From positions 190,910,075 through 190,974,074 of the forward strand of contig NC_081552.1 in assembly GCF_963082655.1 (NCBI RefSeq): DNA of 64,000 nucleotides, in the 5' to 3' direction. The translations under genes and the position numbers were made by a program. Positions 45,000 to 55,969 of this stretch are shown in pieces. Positions within the stretch are counted from its first letter, which is position 1, and each line of letters opens with the position of its first letter. Below the pieces are notes generated by a model. That model did not search any database, was not told the origin of the DNA, and saw only the letters and a list, made by a program, of their open reading frames with translations. This stretch comes from Stomoxys calcitrans (taxonomy: Eukaryota > Arthropoda > Insecta > Diptera > Muscidae).

Positions 45000-45790
45000 G
45001 CCTATCTCAGTCTTCCTTCATCTCAAATATGGATACAAACCTCCCCGCGGTGTCACCTGGGTAGGTAGCTACCTTTAACATCCGTTAAAGGTAGTGAGCT
45101 TAAATGTGACACGAGTTCACTCGCCTATAGAACGATAAAAAGATAGGTTGGGGCGTCGGGTGGGTGTCGCCCATCACCCTGAAAACTTGAAGAAATTACT
45201 TTGAAAAAAACGAGGAAGAATAAAAAAGGATCCCCCAATGTTGACGGCCCCCGCAAACGAAAAAAGGACATGATTTGTGTATCTGGACCTGGCATGTCCG
45301 CACTTTTTATAGAGAGGGTGCAGTGTACGCACTGGCGAATGTATTGGAGAAGTACAGGGCAGACATTACTGCTTTATACAGAAAGTGCGATGGCTCAGAA
45401 GGGGCTCTACAACAAGACCGAGAGGTGAAGCCCTATTTTATAGCTGCCATGAGACAAGGCATGAATTTGGCTGCGGATTTGTGGTTAGTCGAAGACTGAA
45501 TCTCCTTGCCTCCAGGTTTACTTCGGTGAATGAGAGGCTAGCAACAATCCACATAAAGGCCAAGTTCTTTAGCCTTATTTGCCCCCATGCCCCGACGAAA
45601 AACAACGACAAACAGACCAAGAATATTTTATACGAGCATCTAGAAAGACAATATGTCATTGTCCCGCCCATGATATTAAAATTGTTTGGGAGATTTTAAT
45701 GCAAACATAGGGAAGTAATATATCTTTGGCCCAACAGTCGGAAAATTTAGCCTTCACGAAGAAACTTCCGATATTGGATTGAGGCAAATA
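45000..45790 (+). pseudogene. 5' part of endonuclease/RT retroelement (5' UTR and endonuclease start)
   Basis: 5' UTR-like block to about 45200, then CCCAATGTTGACGGCCCCCG and endonuclease segments in shifting frames (REGAVYALANVLEKYRADIT; FTSVNERLATIHIKAKFFSL; NILYEHLERQYVIVPPMILK). It ends near 45790 and lacks RT. It gives the uninterrupted sequence at the sites where the mariner (9140), the jockey-like end (10500) and the array element (40126/41456) inserted in other copies. Confidence 0.72.
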
Positions 45791-45813
45791 GACTTCGCCG
45801 CGGCAGAGAGTAT

Positions 45814-45915
45814 GGTTGTTGTTGTAGCAGTGTGATGTACACTGAAGCGGCAGCCCTTGCCGATGAAGGACTCCATCGGGTCAATCCGGTACGTAGAACC
45901 GGATGTCATGGGATT
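45814..45915. repeat. Non-LTR 3' end module (CAA/TTG tail), third copy
   Basis: GTTGTTGTTGTAGCAGTGTG..GGCAGCCCTTGCCGATGAAG, then CATGGGATTG. Confidence 0.6.
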
Positions 45916-46054
45916 GAAAGAAGATGATAAGTAGCAGCACCAGAATCCAACATCGAAGAATTCACAGCCCGGCTCGGGATAGCTGTGAGCACCACACAGG
46001 CTAGAACATTGAGGTCCGATCTGTGTGGTGTTCATTGCTGTTACGAGAAGCATA

Positions 46055-46200
46055 GCTGCGATCTACCGGGCGCGTCCACAGGTTGCGGATAGTGAAATGC
46101 TCCATAAGGAATAGCTGCAACGGCAGTAGCGGACAATCAGTGGTATCGAGCGGATAGTCTCAGTGAGAGGTTAAGCGGCACCAGCTCTTGCACAAAATTC
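46055..46200 (+). repeat. Non-LTR 3' UTR fragment related to 21141-21430
   Basis: GGTTGCGGATAGTGAAATGC..AGCTGCAACGGCAGTAGCGG, truncated before a tail. Confidence 0.55.
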
Positions 46201-46554
46201 AAGTATTTCGTCCTGGCAATGTTATAACGCAGTTTTTTTGTGCTTGGTATGACATCTTCTACACAACTTCCAATACCTTAGCATAGCCGTGCGAAAACGA
46301 TAACACTTTCAGTCAAATTTGTTTGTATAGGAAAGGTGACAGTGAATACCACAAAACACATTAGACTGTTTATACCGTGCCCACTTGGCAGTTATCGCAG
46401 CAACGATCAAAGTCACCATCGTGTGAATGGGCAACTGCTGCCAAAAGGTGTCTCTAAATAAAGCAGCGTGTCAGGCGGGTTAAAATACTTTTCACGAGAA
46501 CATGGTAGCGGACGCGTCGTACAGCTACCAAATAAGAGAGACCATCCGTCGGTC
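46201..46554. other. Unassigned sequence
   Basis: No gene or repeat recognised. A long minus-strand frame crosses it but shows no domain. Confidence 0.35.
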
Positions 46555-46789
46555 ACAGCACCTTCAGAAGCTAACCCTGACAGATGCAGCCGCCTCAATT
46601 CTTGATGGACTAAGAATGATGCTAACGTGATGGATGCGAGTTCTATATGTGAACTGGGACCACATGTCACCTGTTCATATACGCTGTAAATTCTACTCGA
46701 CTTACTACCAGATCCATTTGGAAGCACTCCACTTAATTCGCAGAGTTCCAGGGAAAAGTGAAACCCAGAACATCTTCTATTATACAAAA
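46555..46789 (+). pseudogene. Decayed jockey-like 3' end
   Basis: In pieces it matches the segment at 10520-10735: the DRCSRLNS-like start after CTGACAGATGCAGCCGCC, and GGGACCACATGTCACCTGTT. It ends in an A-rich stretch at 46787. Confidence 0.5.
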
Positions 46790-48774
46790 AAAAAAAACGG
46801 CTGAACCGATTTTCATGAAATTTTCACAGGTGGTCGAGTTTAGGCCTCTGGTGAAAATAGGGTACTAAATTTTTTGATATCCAAAGGGGGCGGACCCTCC
46901 CCTTACCCTAATTTTCAAAAACGTCTGATCTCGGAGATGCGTGCGGTCAATAGGACGTTTAGTTCGATCGGGATAATATGGGAATTTAACAAAAGGTCTA
47001 TGACAGTAGAGTTCGAATCTAATGTTGATATAAGAATTTAAGAATTTGGGTCACGTCCTGCCGTTCAGCTGGACATGTAGATAGCCTTTTGGGTCTTAGC
47101 GTCGGGGGAGCGATCCTCTCCTACTTATAAAAACAACACCAAGCTGTCATGAAGGACGACCGAGAATTTATTGTTCACAAATAAAAGGACGTGTCAGAGG
47201 GCAGTCACCCTCCCATTCTACCCACAATAAAACGGAATTAAGTAAAGGGTGATTTTTTTGAGGTTAGGATTTTCATGCATTAGTATTTGACAGATCACGT
47301 GGGATTTCAGGCATGGTGTCAAAGAGAAAGATGCTCAGTATGCTTTGACATTTCATCATGAATAGACTTACTAACGAGCAACGCTTGCAAATCATTGAAT
47401 TTTATTACCAAAATCAGTGTTCGGTTCGAAATGTGTTCAAATTTTGACAAATTTTGTTCAGCGATGAGGCTCATTTCTGGTTGAATGGCTACGTAAATAA
47501 GCAAAATTGCCGCATTTGGAGTGAAGAGCAACCAGAAGCCGTTCAAGAACTGCCCATGCATCCCGAAAAATGCACTGTTTGGTGTGGTTTGTACGCTGGT
47601 GGAATCATTGGACCGTATTTTTTCAAAGATGCTGTTGGACGCAACGTTACGGTGAATGAACACATTTCGAACCGAACACTGATTTTGGTAATAAAATTCA
47701 ATGATTTGCAAGCGTTGCTCGTTAGTAAGTCTATTCATGATGAAATGTCAAAGTATACTGAGCATCTTTCTCTTTGACACCATGTCTGAAATCCCACGTG
47801 ATCTGTCAAATACTAATGCATGAAAATCCTAACCTCAAAAAAATCACCCTTTATAATAAATGAAGACCGATCAGGATAGAATAGGACAGCAAAATAAGGT
47901 CTTTGGTAGGAAAGTACACTTTTTACCCTTAAATTGTGATAGAAATTTTTCCAGGCCTAAGTACGTGGGTGGCCGCCCCTTAAAACTGGCCAAATTTTTA
48001 GATTATGGCAAAAAGGGGCTCAAATCTGATATCTGTTTTATGGCCAAGTGTTTTAGGGATGACTCATCTCATAAACTCCCCCTGAACCACACATATATAC
48101 CGACGATAGCACTATGTACCTCAAATGTGGTTTTTGGGAGTAGAGTATGAATCTGATATCAACTTTCCTGGCAAAGGGTTTGACTACTCCAATGCACCAC
48201 CAAAACCAAGAGAATGAAGGAGTTCTAACATCCAAACTTTAATAGGTGGACCCTCTCTTTATCTTTTTTTTATTTTTTTTTATTTTATTTATTTCATTTA
48301 ATGCAATTCGAAGCCATCAGGCCTATATTCCAAAACGCCAAATCTCGGAGATGGGTAGGGCGATTTACGCGAAATTTTGTGTGTTTATAATAACTCAAAA
48401 AAAGAAATTTGGTATACTTATTTAAGGTGGGATGTCTAGGGCGGACGCTCCAACTCCAAAGCCAGGCAAATGGAAATTTAAACAATATTAGGCTCAAATG
48501 AAAGGTACTTGAGACTAGGCGACGAATCTGATCCATGGGGATCCACCTCACTCCCAAAAACACCCCAATACCGGACATATTTACCGACCATAGCAATATA
48601 AGGCTCAAATGAAAGAAATTTTGGGAGTAGAGCATCAATGTTATATCCAAATTGTGGCGAAATAACTGAAAGGCCGTACCAGCACCTCCAGTCCTTTTTT
48701 TCCTGACCGTGCTAGTATGGGCTCAGATGAAATAAGAAAGTGAAAGAAGGCGCAGCGCACCGGGCTCAGCTAGT
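46790..48774 (+). mobile_element. 131-bp array element, complete ends, with nested foldback
   Basis: Left end ACGGCTGAACCGATTTTC, right end GTGAAAGAAGGCGCAGCG..CAGCTAGT. About 1.38 kb after removing the DUF4817-type element at 47245-47851 that sits inside. Confidence 0.75.
47245..47851. mobile_element. DUF4817-type Tc1/mariner-like foldback, 607 bp
   Basis: Ends AAGGGTGATTTTTTTGAGG and its inverted copy, flanked by TA at 47243-47244 and 47852-47853. The outer ~190 bp on each side are near-perfect inverted copies (one clear mismatch seen), each containing the transposase N-terminus MNRLTNEQRLQIIEFYYQNQ in opposite orientation. Between them, 47454-47655 reads FSDEAHFWLNGYVNKQNCRI and VWCGLYAGGIIGPYFF, a catalytic-core fragment of DUF4817/Tc1-mariner-like transposases. 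Non-autonomous. Confidence 0.85.
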
Positions 48775-49381
48775 ACCCTATATAATCTATTTCGTTTAAA
48801 GTTTAACTAGAAACATGTTTGTTTGTTCTGGGGTAACTGATAAAATTGTATTCTCCTTTTTTCTATTTATTTGTTTTCCAAGATACCGATGTTATTGTGC
48901 TGGCATATTCATTGGTGTATGCATTCTCATTTTTGATAATCTGGCGGCACAAGTGGAACAACAAATTCAATCATTTTCAATTTTCTTTTTTATCGTTTTT
49001 TGTTATGCTGCCGATTGCTAGAACTCGGAAGTTTTGGTATGCTTCCAATAACTACTTTCGAGTTTGTAATCTACATAAATTTGTTTGTACTGAGGGAACA
49101 TGTAATGCAATTGATCTGACTTCGGATATCGCTAACCTATATAACAGAATAAAAACATGAACTTACCCAAATGTATTATTCTTGCACTGAAATGATGCAC
49201 GTTTCTAATTTCTTGTTAACAGTCAATTATCTCTAAATTACATATCTGCCTCCTCACATTAGCTAAGTTCAGACTAATCTATGCTTTAATTGGCTAAAGG
49301 TGGCGTATTGTCATTTGCAAGCCCATCTCTAAGCCAAACAATGATTTTCTTGAATAATTCTAAAAAAAGGAAAAATATAAA
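48775..49381 (+). other. Possible coding exon of small membrane protein, uncertain
   Basis: A pyrimidine-rich tract ending TTGTTTTCCAAG at about 48882 could be an acceptor, followed by an open frame to a TGA at 49158: DTDVIVLAYSLVYAFSFLII, a hydrophobic segment, then WRHKWNNKFNHFQFSFLSFF, and a Cys-containing tail (RVCNLHKFVCTEGTCNAIDL). One or two membrane spans are plausible, and AATAAA overlaps the end of the frame. I do not recognise the family. Could be the last exon of an unseen plus-strand gene converging on the ligase, or chance. Confidence 0.3.
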
Positions 49382-49382
49382 A

Positions 49383-49407
49383 TTTATTTACACTTGTAAA
49401 ATTTATT
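49383..49407 (-). terminator. Poly(A) signals of DNA ligase gene
   Basis: Two minus-strand AATAAA motifs, at 49407-49402 and 49388-49383, 64 and 83 bp after the stop codon. Confidence 0.65.
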
Positions 49408-49470
49408 TCTTATCTTACAACACCTACCATAATTAATGTATTAATGCATTTTAAAAATGTAAAATTAGAA

Positions 49471-52047
49471 CTAATAGAAGTCATCATCCATGGCTGTTTG
49501 ACGACTTTGCTGATTCTTAATTTGATCTTGCGAGTTGTACATGTAGGCCACCTCACGCCCTGTGGTGGCCATTTCAGCAGTCTTATCGTCTCGTATTCTT
49601 ATGAAACGTGGAAACCGTAGCGATATGCCCTTCTCGGGATCCGCTATACCTATTGCAGCCTTATGTATGGGACTTATGGAGAGATCGGCACATTTTACTT
49701 CCCACACCTGGACGGGTTCGAACCAATCATCGGGTTCCAGTGAACTGTCGCAGGCAATATAGGACTTCTTGTTGGGCACCACATGATTCTTAAAGAACTC
49801 GGCATGGGTTTGTAGATCTTCATCGGAGAAGCCGGTACCGATTTTGCAAATGCTTTGATATTCTTCGTTTTCATCGTCGTAGCAGGCCAGCAGGAAACCA
49901 CCATAACTACCGGTACGTTTGCCTTTGCCACGATAGCCGCCTATCACCACCAGATCCAGAGAGTCGCCACAACCAGCCAGATAATCCTTCTTCAGCTTTA
50001 GCCAATTTCTTGAACGTCTGGCTATCTCATAGGTGGCATCTTTCTGTAAGGTCTTCACCATAAGGCCTTCACAGTTACCCTTAATAGACTCCTCCAGAAA
50101 TTGTTGCACCTCATCCACATCACTGGTATCCATGGCGTGAGCAAAATGCCACATGCCTTCAGTTTCATTGAAATTTTCCTTCATTAAGTTTCTGCGATCC
50201 GCAAAGGCTTTGGTCACTAAAGGCTCACCATTCAAGTATAGCAAATCAAAAGCATAGACACAGACCTGTACCTTGATTTCCTGAACATCGACATTTTTAC
50301 GCTTGCGTGTAGTCAACACCTGGAAAGGCAGAATCATTTGCTGCTCCACATCCCAGGCAACAATTTCGCTGTCTATTATGTAGGACTTAACATTCGATTT
50401 GGCGAATTCTCCTATGCGGCAAATGATATCCGGATACTTGGTGGTGTTGTTTTCCTGATTACGCGAAAATATTGATATAACCCCATTCTCATCGCAATGT
50501 ATTTGGGCACGCTCTCCATCGTACTTAAACTCACAGGTAATGGTTAGACCATCAAAGCGCTCCAGCACCTCGGAAACTCCCTTAGTAGGCTGGGCCAACA
50601 TGGGCTTGATGGGTACACCCGGTAGCATGGGACAACGTTCCTCTATCTCATCTATGCCATGCTCCAACAAAGTGGGTATGATCTTGTCATAGTTGGGACA
50701 CTGGCAATATGTTGTTTTCAATATCAAAGTCACTTCATCGATTTTGCTTTTGATCTTTTCATCGCTCATCTTTCGGAAGTTATCCAAATACTTGACTTTG
50801 ACAAGAGACGTGGCCACCGCATTAATTAAACTTTGCTCAGCTATGCCTATGCGCAGTTTGCCAATGAGAGATCTAATGAAAAATCTGGCTTCGGATCCTC
50901 TGCAAGCTATGAATATGTCCTTAATGGGAGTTATTTTATTTTTGCCAGGGGCATTGGCAATATCCTTAAGTTTTTTGAAAACTCCTGCAATTGTTAGTGG
51001 AGCGGGCTTGAACATCATTCTCTGGGCCATTCGGGACTGCTCGGCCACAATGCCCAAGTCACCGGTTATGTGAGTTTGTGACTTGATGAAATCCATTTTA
51101 CGTCCAGTGGTATCGCAAATAATTTTCATCAGTGTTGTTTCGGCCACACCAAGTTCCAAGCCCTCATAGGCGGGAGCCAATTGGTTAATGGAAAGATAAA
51201 TGCTGGGCAATAAATCATCCGGGTTGGTGACCAGCACAGAACTAAAGAAATTGCCCAGAATCTCCACCATTTTCAAACGTCCACGGGTCTCCTCTATCAA
51301 TTGGAAGGTGCGGGCTAAGGCCAAATAAGGTATCTTTTCTCCCTTTTTCCAGGCGGCATCTTTTAACGGATGATAGTTGTTCTTATCTGGATTGTAGTCG
51401 GTGATAATGGTGTCCACTTTGGTGTCATTTAATTGCAAGCACATTGTCCTTACTGGTTGCTTTGGACTACTGCCGCTGGTCTCTGGCTTAACAACCTCCT
51501 CCTTTTTGACTACCACCGTCTCTTCTTTGTCTTCGGTTTTAGGAATGGACTCTTCCTTTTTCTCCTTATTGCCAAGGGACTTTTCATTCTCCTCGTTATC
51601 TTTTGGCTTTTCAGTCTGCTGTTTCGATTTGGGACTTTTTTCCTTCTTCGGCTTTGTTTTAGGACTTTTCTCATCTTTCACTTCTTTTTTGGCCACCTTT
51701 GCCGCCTGACCAACAGGCGAATTAGAAGCATCTTCGGATTTTCGTTTTGTTGCTGACGACACACCGTCACTGGCCGGCGTTCCATTTTCCACAACAGCAG
51801 CGCCTTCTTTTTTGTTTGCTTCTTCTTTTTTCTTCACCTCATCGCTGGATGTTTGGGCTTTTGGTTTAAAAAACGATGTAATATTTCTTTGAGACATTTT
51901 TCTAATGATAAAATTGCTTATTTCTTTACTTTTGTTTTTATTTGCGTCAAGAAAAACCCGCGAACTTGCCGTCAACAATGACAGTTGGTGTTTGTTGGCG
52001 CTGTAACTGCGGACTGCTCTGCTCAACTGGCGCAATGCAAAATTCAT
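49471..52047 (-). CDS. DNA ligase I (ATP-dependent), with probable mitochondrial and nuclear starts
   Basis: ATP-dependent DNA ligase that seals nicks in replication and repair. The open frame reaches 52200; numbering from that Met, in-frame Met residues lie at 1, 52 (52047) and 102 (51897). Met102 starts [12 protein letters not shown], the PCNA-interacting box used by nuclear ligase I. Then comes a Lys/Glu-rich disordered stretch (~115-250), the DNA-binding domain, the adenylation core with motif [13 protein letters not shown] (catalytic Lys559), motif III (DSEIVAWD, 610), motif IV (EGLMVK, 711), motif V (WLKLKKDY, 733) and motif VI (ISLRFPRF, 859). Met52 starts [20 protein letters not shown], Arg-rich without acids, like a mitochondrial leader. 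No introns. From Met102 it is 808 residues, within the family's range. Start 52047 is a choice; 51897 is the likely nuclear start. Confidence 0.96.
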   Translation of the reverse strand: MNFALRQLSRAVRSYSANKHQLSLLTASSRVFLDANKNKSKEISNFIIRKMSQRNITSFFKPKAQTSSDEVKKKEEANKKEGAAVVENGTPASDGVSSATKRKSEDASNSPVGQAAKVAKKEVKDEKSPKTKPKKEKSPKSKQQTEKPKDNEENEKSLGNKEKKEESIPKTEDKEETVVVKKEEVVKPETSGSSPKQPVRTMCLQLNDTKVDTIITDYNPDKNNYHPLKDAAWKKGEKIPYLALARTFQLIEETRGRLKMVEILGNFFSSVLVTNPDDLLPSIYLSINQLAPAYEGLELGVAETTLMKIICDTTGRKMDFIKSQTHITGDLGIVAEQSRMAQRMMFKPAPLTIAGVFKKLKDIANAPGKNKITPIKDIFIACRGSEARFFIRSLIGKLRIGIAEQSLINAVATSLVKVKYLDNFRKMSDEKIKSKIDEVTLILKTTYCQCPNYDKIIPTLLEHGIDEIEERCPMLPGVPIKPMLAQPTKGVSEVLERFDGLTITCEFKYDGERAQIHCDENGVISIFSRNQENNTTKYPDIICRIGEFAKSNVKSYIIDSEIVAWDVEQQMILPFQVLTTRKRKNVDVQEIKVQVCVYAFDLLYLNGEPLVTKAFADRRNLMKENFNETEGMWHFAHAMDTSDVDEVQQFLEESIKGNCEGLMVKTLQKDATYEIARRSRNWLKLKKDYLAGCGDSLDLVVIGGYRGKGKRTGSYGGFLLACYDDENEEYQSICKIGTGFSDEDLQTHAEFFKNHVVPNKKSYIACDSSLEPDDWFEPVQVWEVKCADLSISPIHKAAIGIADPEKGISLRFPRFIRIRDDKTAEMATTGREVAYMYNSQDQIKNQQSRQTAMDDDFY

Positions 52048-52200
52048 TCGTGACACTGACAGAGGCAGCTGCAAAGTACACAAATGCCAATGGAATGGCG
52101 GAATGCGATAATTTGCAAAACGAAACAGTGTTGCCACTACGTTAGCGTTTACCATGGCCTGAGCAGTGTTTTGAAAATGTTGAAGCTGGCAATACCACAT

Positions 52201-52824
52201 GTGTGACTTCGGTGTATACGCAACGAATAGGCAACCAAGAGACCGTATACATACAAATCATAAAATATTTGGCGGCAACATATTTCTTTTTTTTTTGTAA
52301 AAATTTAAGAAGCTGCTGTTTTTTAGCTTTGCTTTATGCGAACGTTCGCCTACAACAATTTTGGGCAGCATGGACTTCTTGACAAACATGTAGTGTTACC
52401 GGATCAGAGAATAAAATGTTTAAAGACCTACAGTGGCTCAAGAGGATTTTTTTGCAATTGACAAATTGAAGATTATAATATATTCTATTGCAGCCCTTTT
52501 ACACTACTCTTTAAATCCGGATTTAAGGCTCTAGTGAGCAGATTTTATAAAGGGAAAATAGATGATCGAGCCATTAAATCCGGATTTAAAGAGCAGTGTA
52601 TACGGTGTTTTATACATAATATAAAGCATCATTTATTTTCATGAAAAGTTATACTACAGCCCAAAAAAGATAAAAAAACACAAATAGGATGTGTGTTGCT
52701 ATCTCTGGCTTTCCTTTTCCATTTTGCAAAGATAATTTCCGATCACTGAGCTCGTCTTGAAAGAGAAACAAACAGAAATTGTGAAATTTATTAATCTTCG
52801 CCCTAACAGGAAAAACAGGATATT
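52201..52824. other. Upstream region of DNA ligase gene
   Basis: Non-coding, AT-rich; holds the foldback at 52501-52599. Promoter position not evident. Confidence 0.5.
52501..52599. repeat. Palindromic MITE-like foldback, about 100 bp
   Basis: Arms ACACTACTCTTTAAATCCGG.. (52501-52531) and its inverted copy (52568-52599), differing by one base and one insertion; each arm also holds the palindrome TTAAATCCGGATTTAA. Confidence 0.75.
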
Positions 52825-53290
52825 AACCGTACTTCTCATAGCTGTTAGAAGTCATAAAAACAAACCACGTTCAAAATCGGCTAGTAATTTCGCCTTCTAG
52901 AGACTCAAGAAGTCAATTCAGGCGAGCGGTTTATATGGGAGCTGTATCAAGTTATAATCCGATTAAGGTCATACTTAATCGAAAGTCGAAACCAAACTTT
53001 AGCCACATTGTATAGTAATTGCGCCCTCTAGAGGCTCAAGAAGTCAAATCGAGAGAGGTTTATATTGGATCTATTTCAGGTTATGGACCGATTTGGACCA
53101 CAAATGGCACAGATGTCGAAAGCCTTAATAAAAAAACACGTGCCAAATCGGATAAAAACTGCGCCCTCTATAGGCGCAAGAAATATAATCGGGAGATCGC
53201 TTTATATGGGAGCTCTATCAAAGCATGGACCGATTTGGCCCATTCACAATCCCAACCGATCTACTACAAACAAATTTGCGGAAAACTTCA
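52825..53290 (+). repeat. 153-bp array, headless
   Basis: Three units of the GTTTATATGGGAGCT subfamily (TTGCGCCCTCTAGAGGCTC); ends at the CCCAACCGATCTAC block. Confidence 0.7.
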
Positions 53291-53344
53291 AGTACCTAGT
53301 GTGCATAATATTCACAAGACCATTGGCTTATGTTCTTGCGCAAA

Positions 53345-53775
53345 ATATTGCAAATTTGTCCATGAACTCTCCATTAAGTAACAGATGCAAACTTCTTACA
53401 TACCCATGAGTGCTGTCCGATTCAAGTCTAAGTTAAATGATAAGTGGCCTCCTTTTATTAGCCGAGTCTAAAGGGCGTGTCGCCGTGCGACACCTCTTTG
53501 GGAAGAAGAACCTCACAAAGGTTGCCAGCATTAAGAGCGGATAACCATAGCAGCCAGTTGTACGTACCGGATTGGCGCGATGGAGTCTTTCATCGGCAAC
53601 GGCTGCCGCCTCAGTGTACAACACAGTGCTACAACAACATAACCACAGCCGAAATTTCTTTTTCTGATGTTCTTGCCAGGATACGAATGTTCAGTGTCAT
53701 AGGCGCACACCTCTTTGGGAAGAAGTTTTAACATGGCCAAGAACTTCACAAATGTCGCCAGCCTTAGGAGCGGAT
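53345..53775 (-). repeat. SINE, interrupted and partly duplicated
   Basis: Minus-strand SINE body 53345-53545, interrupted by an 87-bp retro-insert (53552-53638), continuing 53643-53712 with box-B-like remnants. A second piece of the body (CACCTCTTTGGGAAGAAG) repeats at 53707-53775. Confidence 0.7.
53552..53638 (+). mobile_element. 87-bp truncated non-LTR 3' end with target duplication
   Basis: Ends GTGCTACAACAAC and is flanked by ATAACCATAGC (53541-53551) and ATAACCACAGC (53639-53649), a one-mismatch duplication. Same module as 44160, inverted. Confidence 0.75.
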
Positions 53776-53799
53776 AGGTTAGGTTACGTTAGGTTGAAC

Positions 53800-54600
53800 A
53801 GAGGTCGCAGATATGAATCCGCCCCATTCCTCTGTGGACATACACCTAAGCGAGTAATTGGTTTATTGTTCGCTTCAAAACCTCGAAGAAGAAAATCTAA
53901 GTTAGGAATTCCGTGCTACCTAAAAAATCCTTAATTGTTTTCCATGCCACTCCCTTAAGTTGGTTCATGTCTGGTATAGTGTCCCCGCATATGTGCCGGC
54001 ATCTGTTTGACGCGAAAGCCGGGCAAGGACAAAGGAAATGTTCCAACGTCTCATCATCTTTCCCGCATGCCCTACACATGCAATCACTTGCCGCACCGTG
54101 TTTACATAAGTGAGCTCGTAGTCCTATGTGTCCCGTTATGATACCAATAGCTATACTGACCTCCTTCTTAATTCCTTTCAGTAACAGCCTCGTCTTCCCA
54201 CGATCTGGATCCCCCATAGGATTTTCGCCGTCCTACCGACCGTTTCGTGTTCCACAATGCATGCGCATTCGTCGCTTACTCCCTGAACTCGGACTGCGTC
54301 GCCCGAAAGGGTTCGGATTAAACAAGTTTATTGACGGCAGTCCTCTGACCTTTCTTGGCAAATCATCTGTCCTTTTATTCTCCCTTATTCCGCTATGATC
54401 CGGCACCCAAACGATACGGATTTTCCCATATTCAGAGAAGGCGTTAATCTCCTTCTTACACTACAATACTGTTCGTGATCTTACCGTCCTGGTTGTTATT
54501 GCCCTTATGACAATTTTACTGTCGGTAAAGATGTTCACACTCGATGTCCTCGCGTTAGCACCACACCACTTCACACATTTCATTTCACATTTAATCTGTA
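53800..54600 (-). pseudogene. R1/LOA-like retrotransposon C-terminus
   Basis: Minus strand from 54217: AIGIITGHIGLRAHLCKHGA and CRACGKDDETLEHFLCPCPA, the C-terminal Cys/His domain, preceded (54600-54220) by RNase H remnants. Followed by the GGTTAGGTTACGTTAGG 3' sequence in inverted sense. Confidence 0.7.
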
Positions 54601-54654
54601 TGTCTATGCCTTATTGGGTATGGACCTTATCGATCGGCTATACCAAGACATGTT

Positions 54655-54735
54655 CTTTGAACCGGTAGCGCAGAGATTATCGTGTCCGCCTATGTCGCTG
54701 AACGCCTGGGTTCGAATCCTGGCGAGCCCATGTGA
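54655..54735 (+). repeat. SINE head fragment
   Basis: GGTAGCGCAGAGATTATCG (box A) and CGCCTGGGTTCGAATCCTGG (box B). Confidence 0.75.
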
Positions 54736-54799
54736 TTTTTGAGCTTTTATCTTTTTGGCAACTCTAGTTTAAACAGCAAACATCTTCAGTTTGGTCTAT

Positions 54800-55475
54800 A
54801 ATTTAGCCATTAATCGTCTTACAAACGAACAACGCTTGCAAATTATCGAATTTTATTATCAAAATGCGTGCTCTGTTAAGAAAGTCCATCGCGCGCTTCT
54901 TCCATTCCATCGACGAAGCTCATTTTTGACTAAATGGGTACGTAAATAAGCAGAATCGTCAATTTTTGAGTGAAGATCAGCCAAAAGCATTGCAAGAGCT
55001 TCCAATGCATCCAGAAACAGTCACAGTTTGGTGCGGTTTATGGGCTGGTGGCATCATTGGACCGTACTTCTTCAACGATAATGAGAATCGTAAATAAACT
55101 GATATCCAACTTTTTTTGTGCAAAATGTAAGAGCTTGAATTGCAATGACATGTGGTTTCAAAAAGACGGTACCACATGCGTAACAATGGACTTTGTTCGG
55201 TGAACATTTTATTTCACGTTCGGGACTGGTCAATTGGCCGTCTAGATGGCGCTATTTAGCGCCTTTAGACTATTATTTGTGCCGCTATGTTAAAGCTCAT
55301 GTCTATACAGACAAGCCCACTTCAATTGACGCATTGGAAGACAACATTGAAGCATGTATTATTGAGATACCGGCCGAAATGTTGGAAAGAATATGCCACA
55401 ATTGGACTAAGCGGATGGACCCTTTAAGGCGCAGTCACGGTCAACATTTACATGAAATAATATTCAAACATTAAA
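54800..55475 (+). pseudogene. DUF4817-type transposase, degenerate
   Basis: Starts near 54811 with a frame equivalent to LTNEQRLQIIEFYYQNA. A deletion then joins it to the catalytic core (DEAHF equivalent at 54916, TVWCGLWAGGIIGPYFFNDN at 55024). A frameshifted stretch contains DMWFQKDGTTCVTMDFVR, and 55193-55474 gives the C-terminus (FGEHFISRSGLVNWPSRWRY; TKRMDPLRRSHGQHLHEIIF). Same family as the foldback at 47245; stops and frame changes make it dead. Ends of the element not found. Confidence 0.8.
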
Positions 55476-55699
55476 TTATATGGACTCTCGATTCTAATAG
55501 ATTTAATAAATTTTTCTGAATTTTATGTGTTTTTTTTTTTTGGAAAACCTTTACTATAGCTCTTAAGGAATCACCTTTGATATGTGAAAAATATTAAGCA
55601 TATAGCTTTATTCGTTCGGACGTATTTCTATCCTTTGTCTCACTGAACTAGTGAACGAACCAAAAAGTTCAGGCGATTGATCACTTCATATTCTATGCA

Positions 55700-55905
55700 C
55701 CAACGATGCAAATGCAAATTTGGCCATGAACATTGCATTAAGGAACTGGAGCAAAGTTCTCACGGATCAATGAGTGCTGTCCAATTCAATTTTAAGCTCA
55801 ATGATAAGGGACCACCTTTTTATAGCCGAGTCCGAACGACGTGCCGCAGAGCAAAGTACCGAACATATGTCGCCAACATTAGGAGGGGATAACCTCCTTT
55901 TAGGC
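55700..55905 (-). repeat. SINE, 3' part
   Basis: GCAAATTTGGCCATGAACAT through GTCCGAACGACGTGCC and CGCCAACATTAGGAGGGGAT; pol III boxes absent. Confidence 0.75.
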
Positions 55906-55969
55906 TAGGTTAGGCGAACCTTACCTAAACTAGAACTGGTAAATAAACATATTTTAAGGCTTCATTAAG

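Noticed and set aside
46413..46787. 124-residue minus-strand frame
   Set aside because: Antisense to a decayed jockey-like 3' end.
50693..51756. Several plus-strand frames opposite DNA ligase
   Set aside because: Antisense shadows of the Lys/Glu-rich and DNA-binding parts of the ligase.
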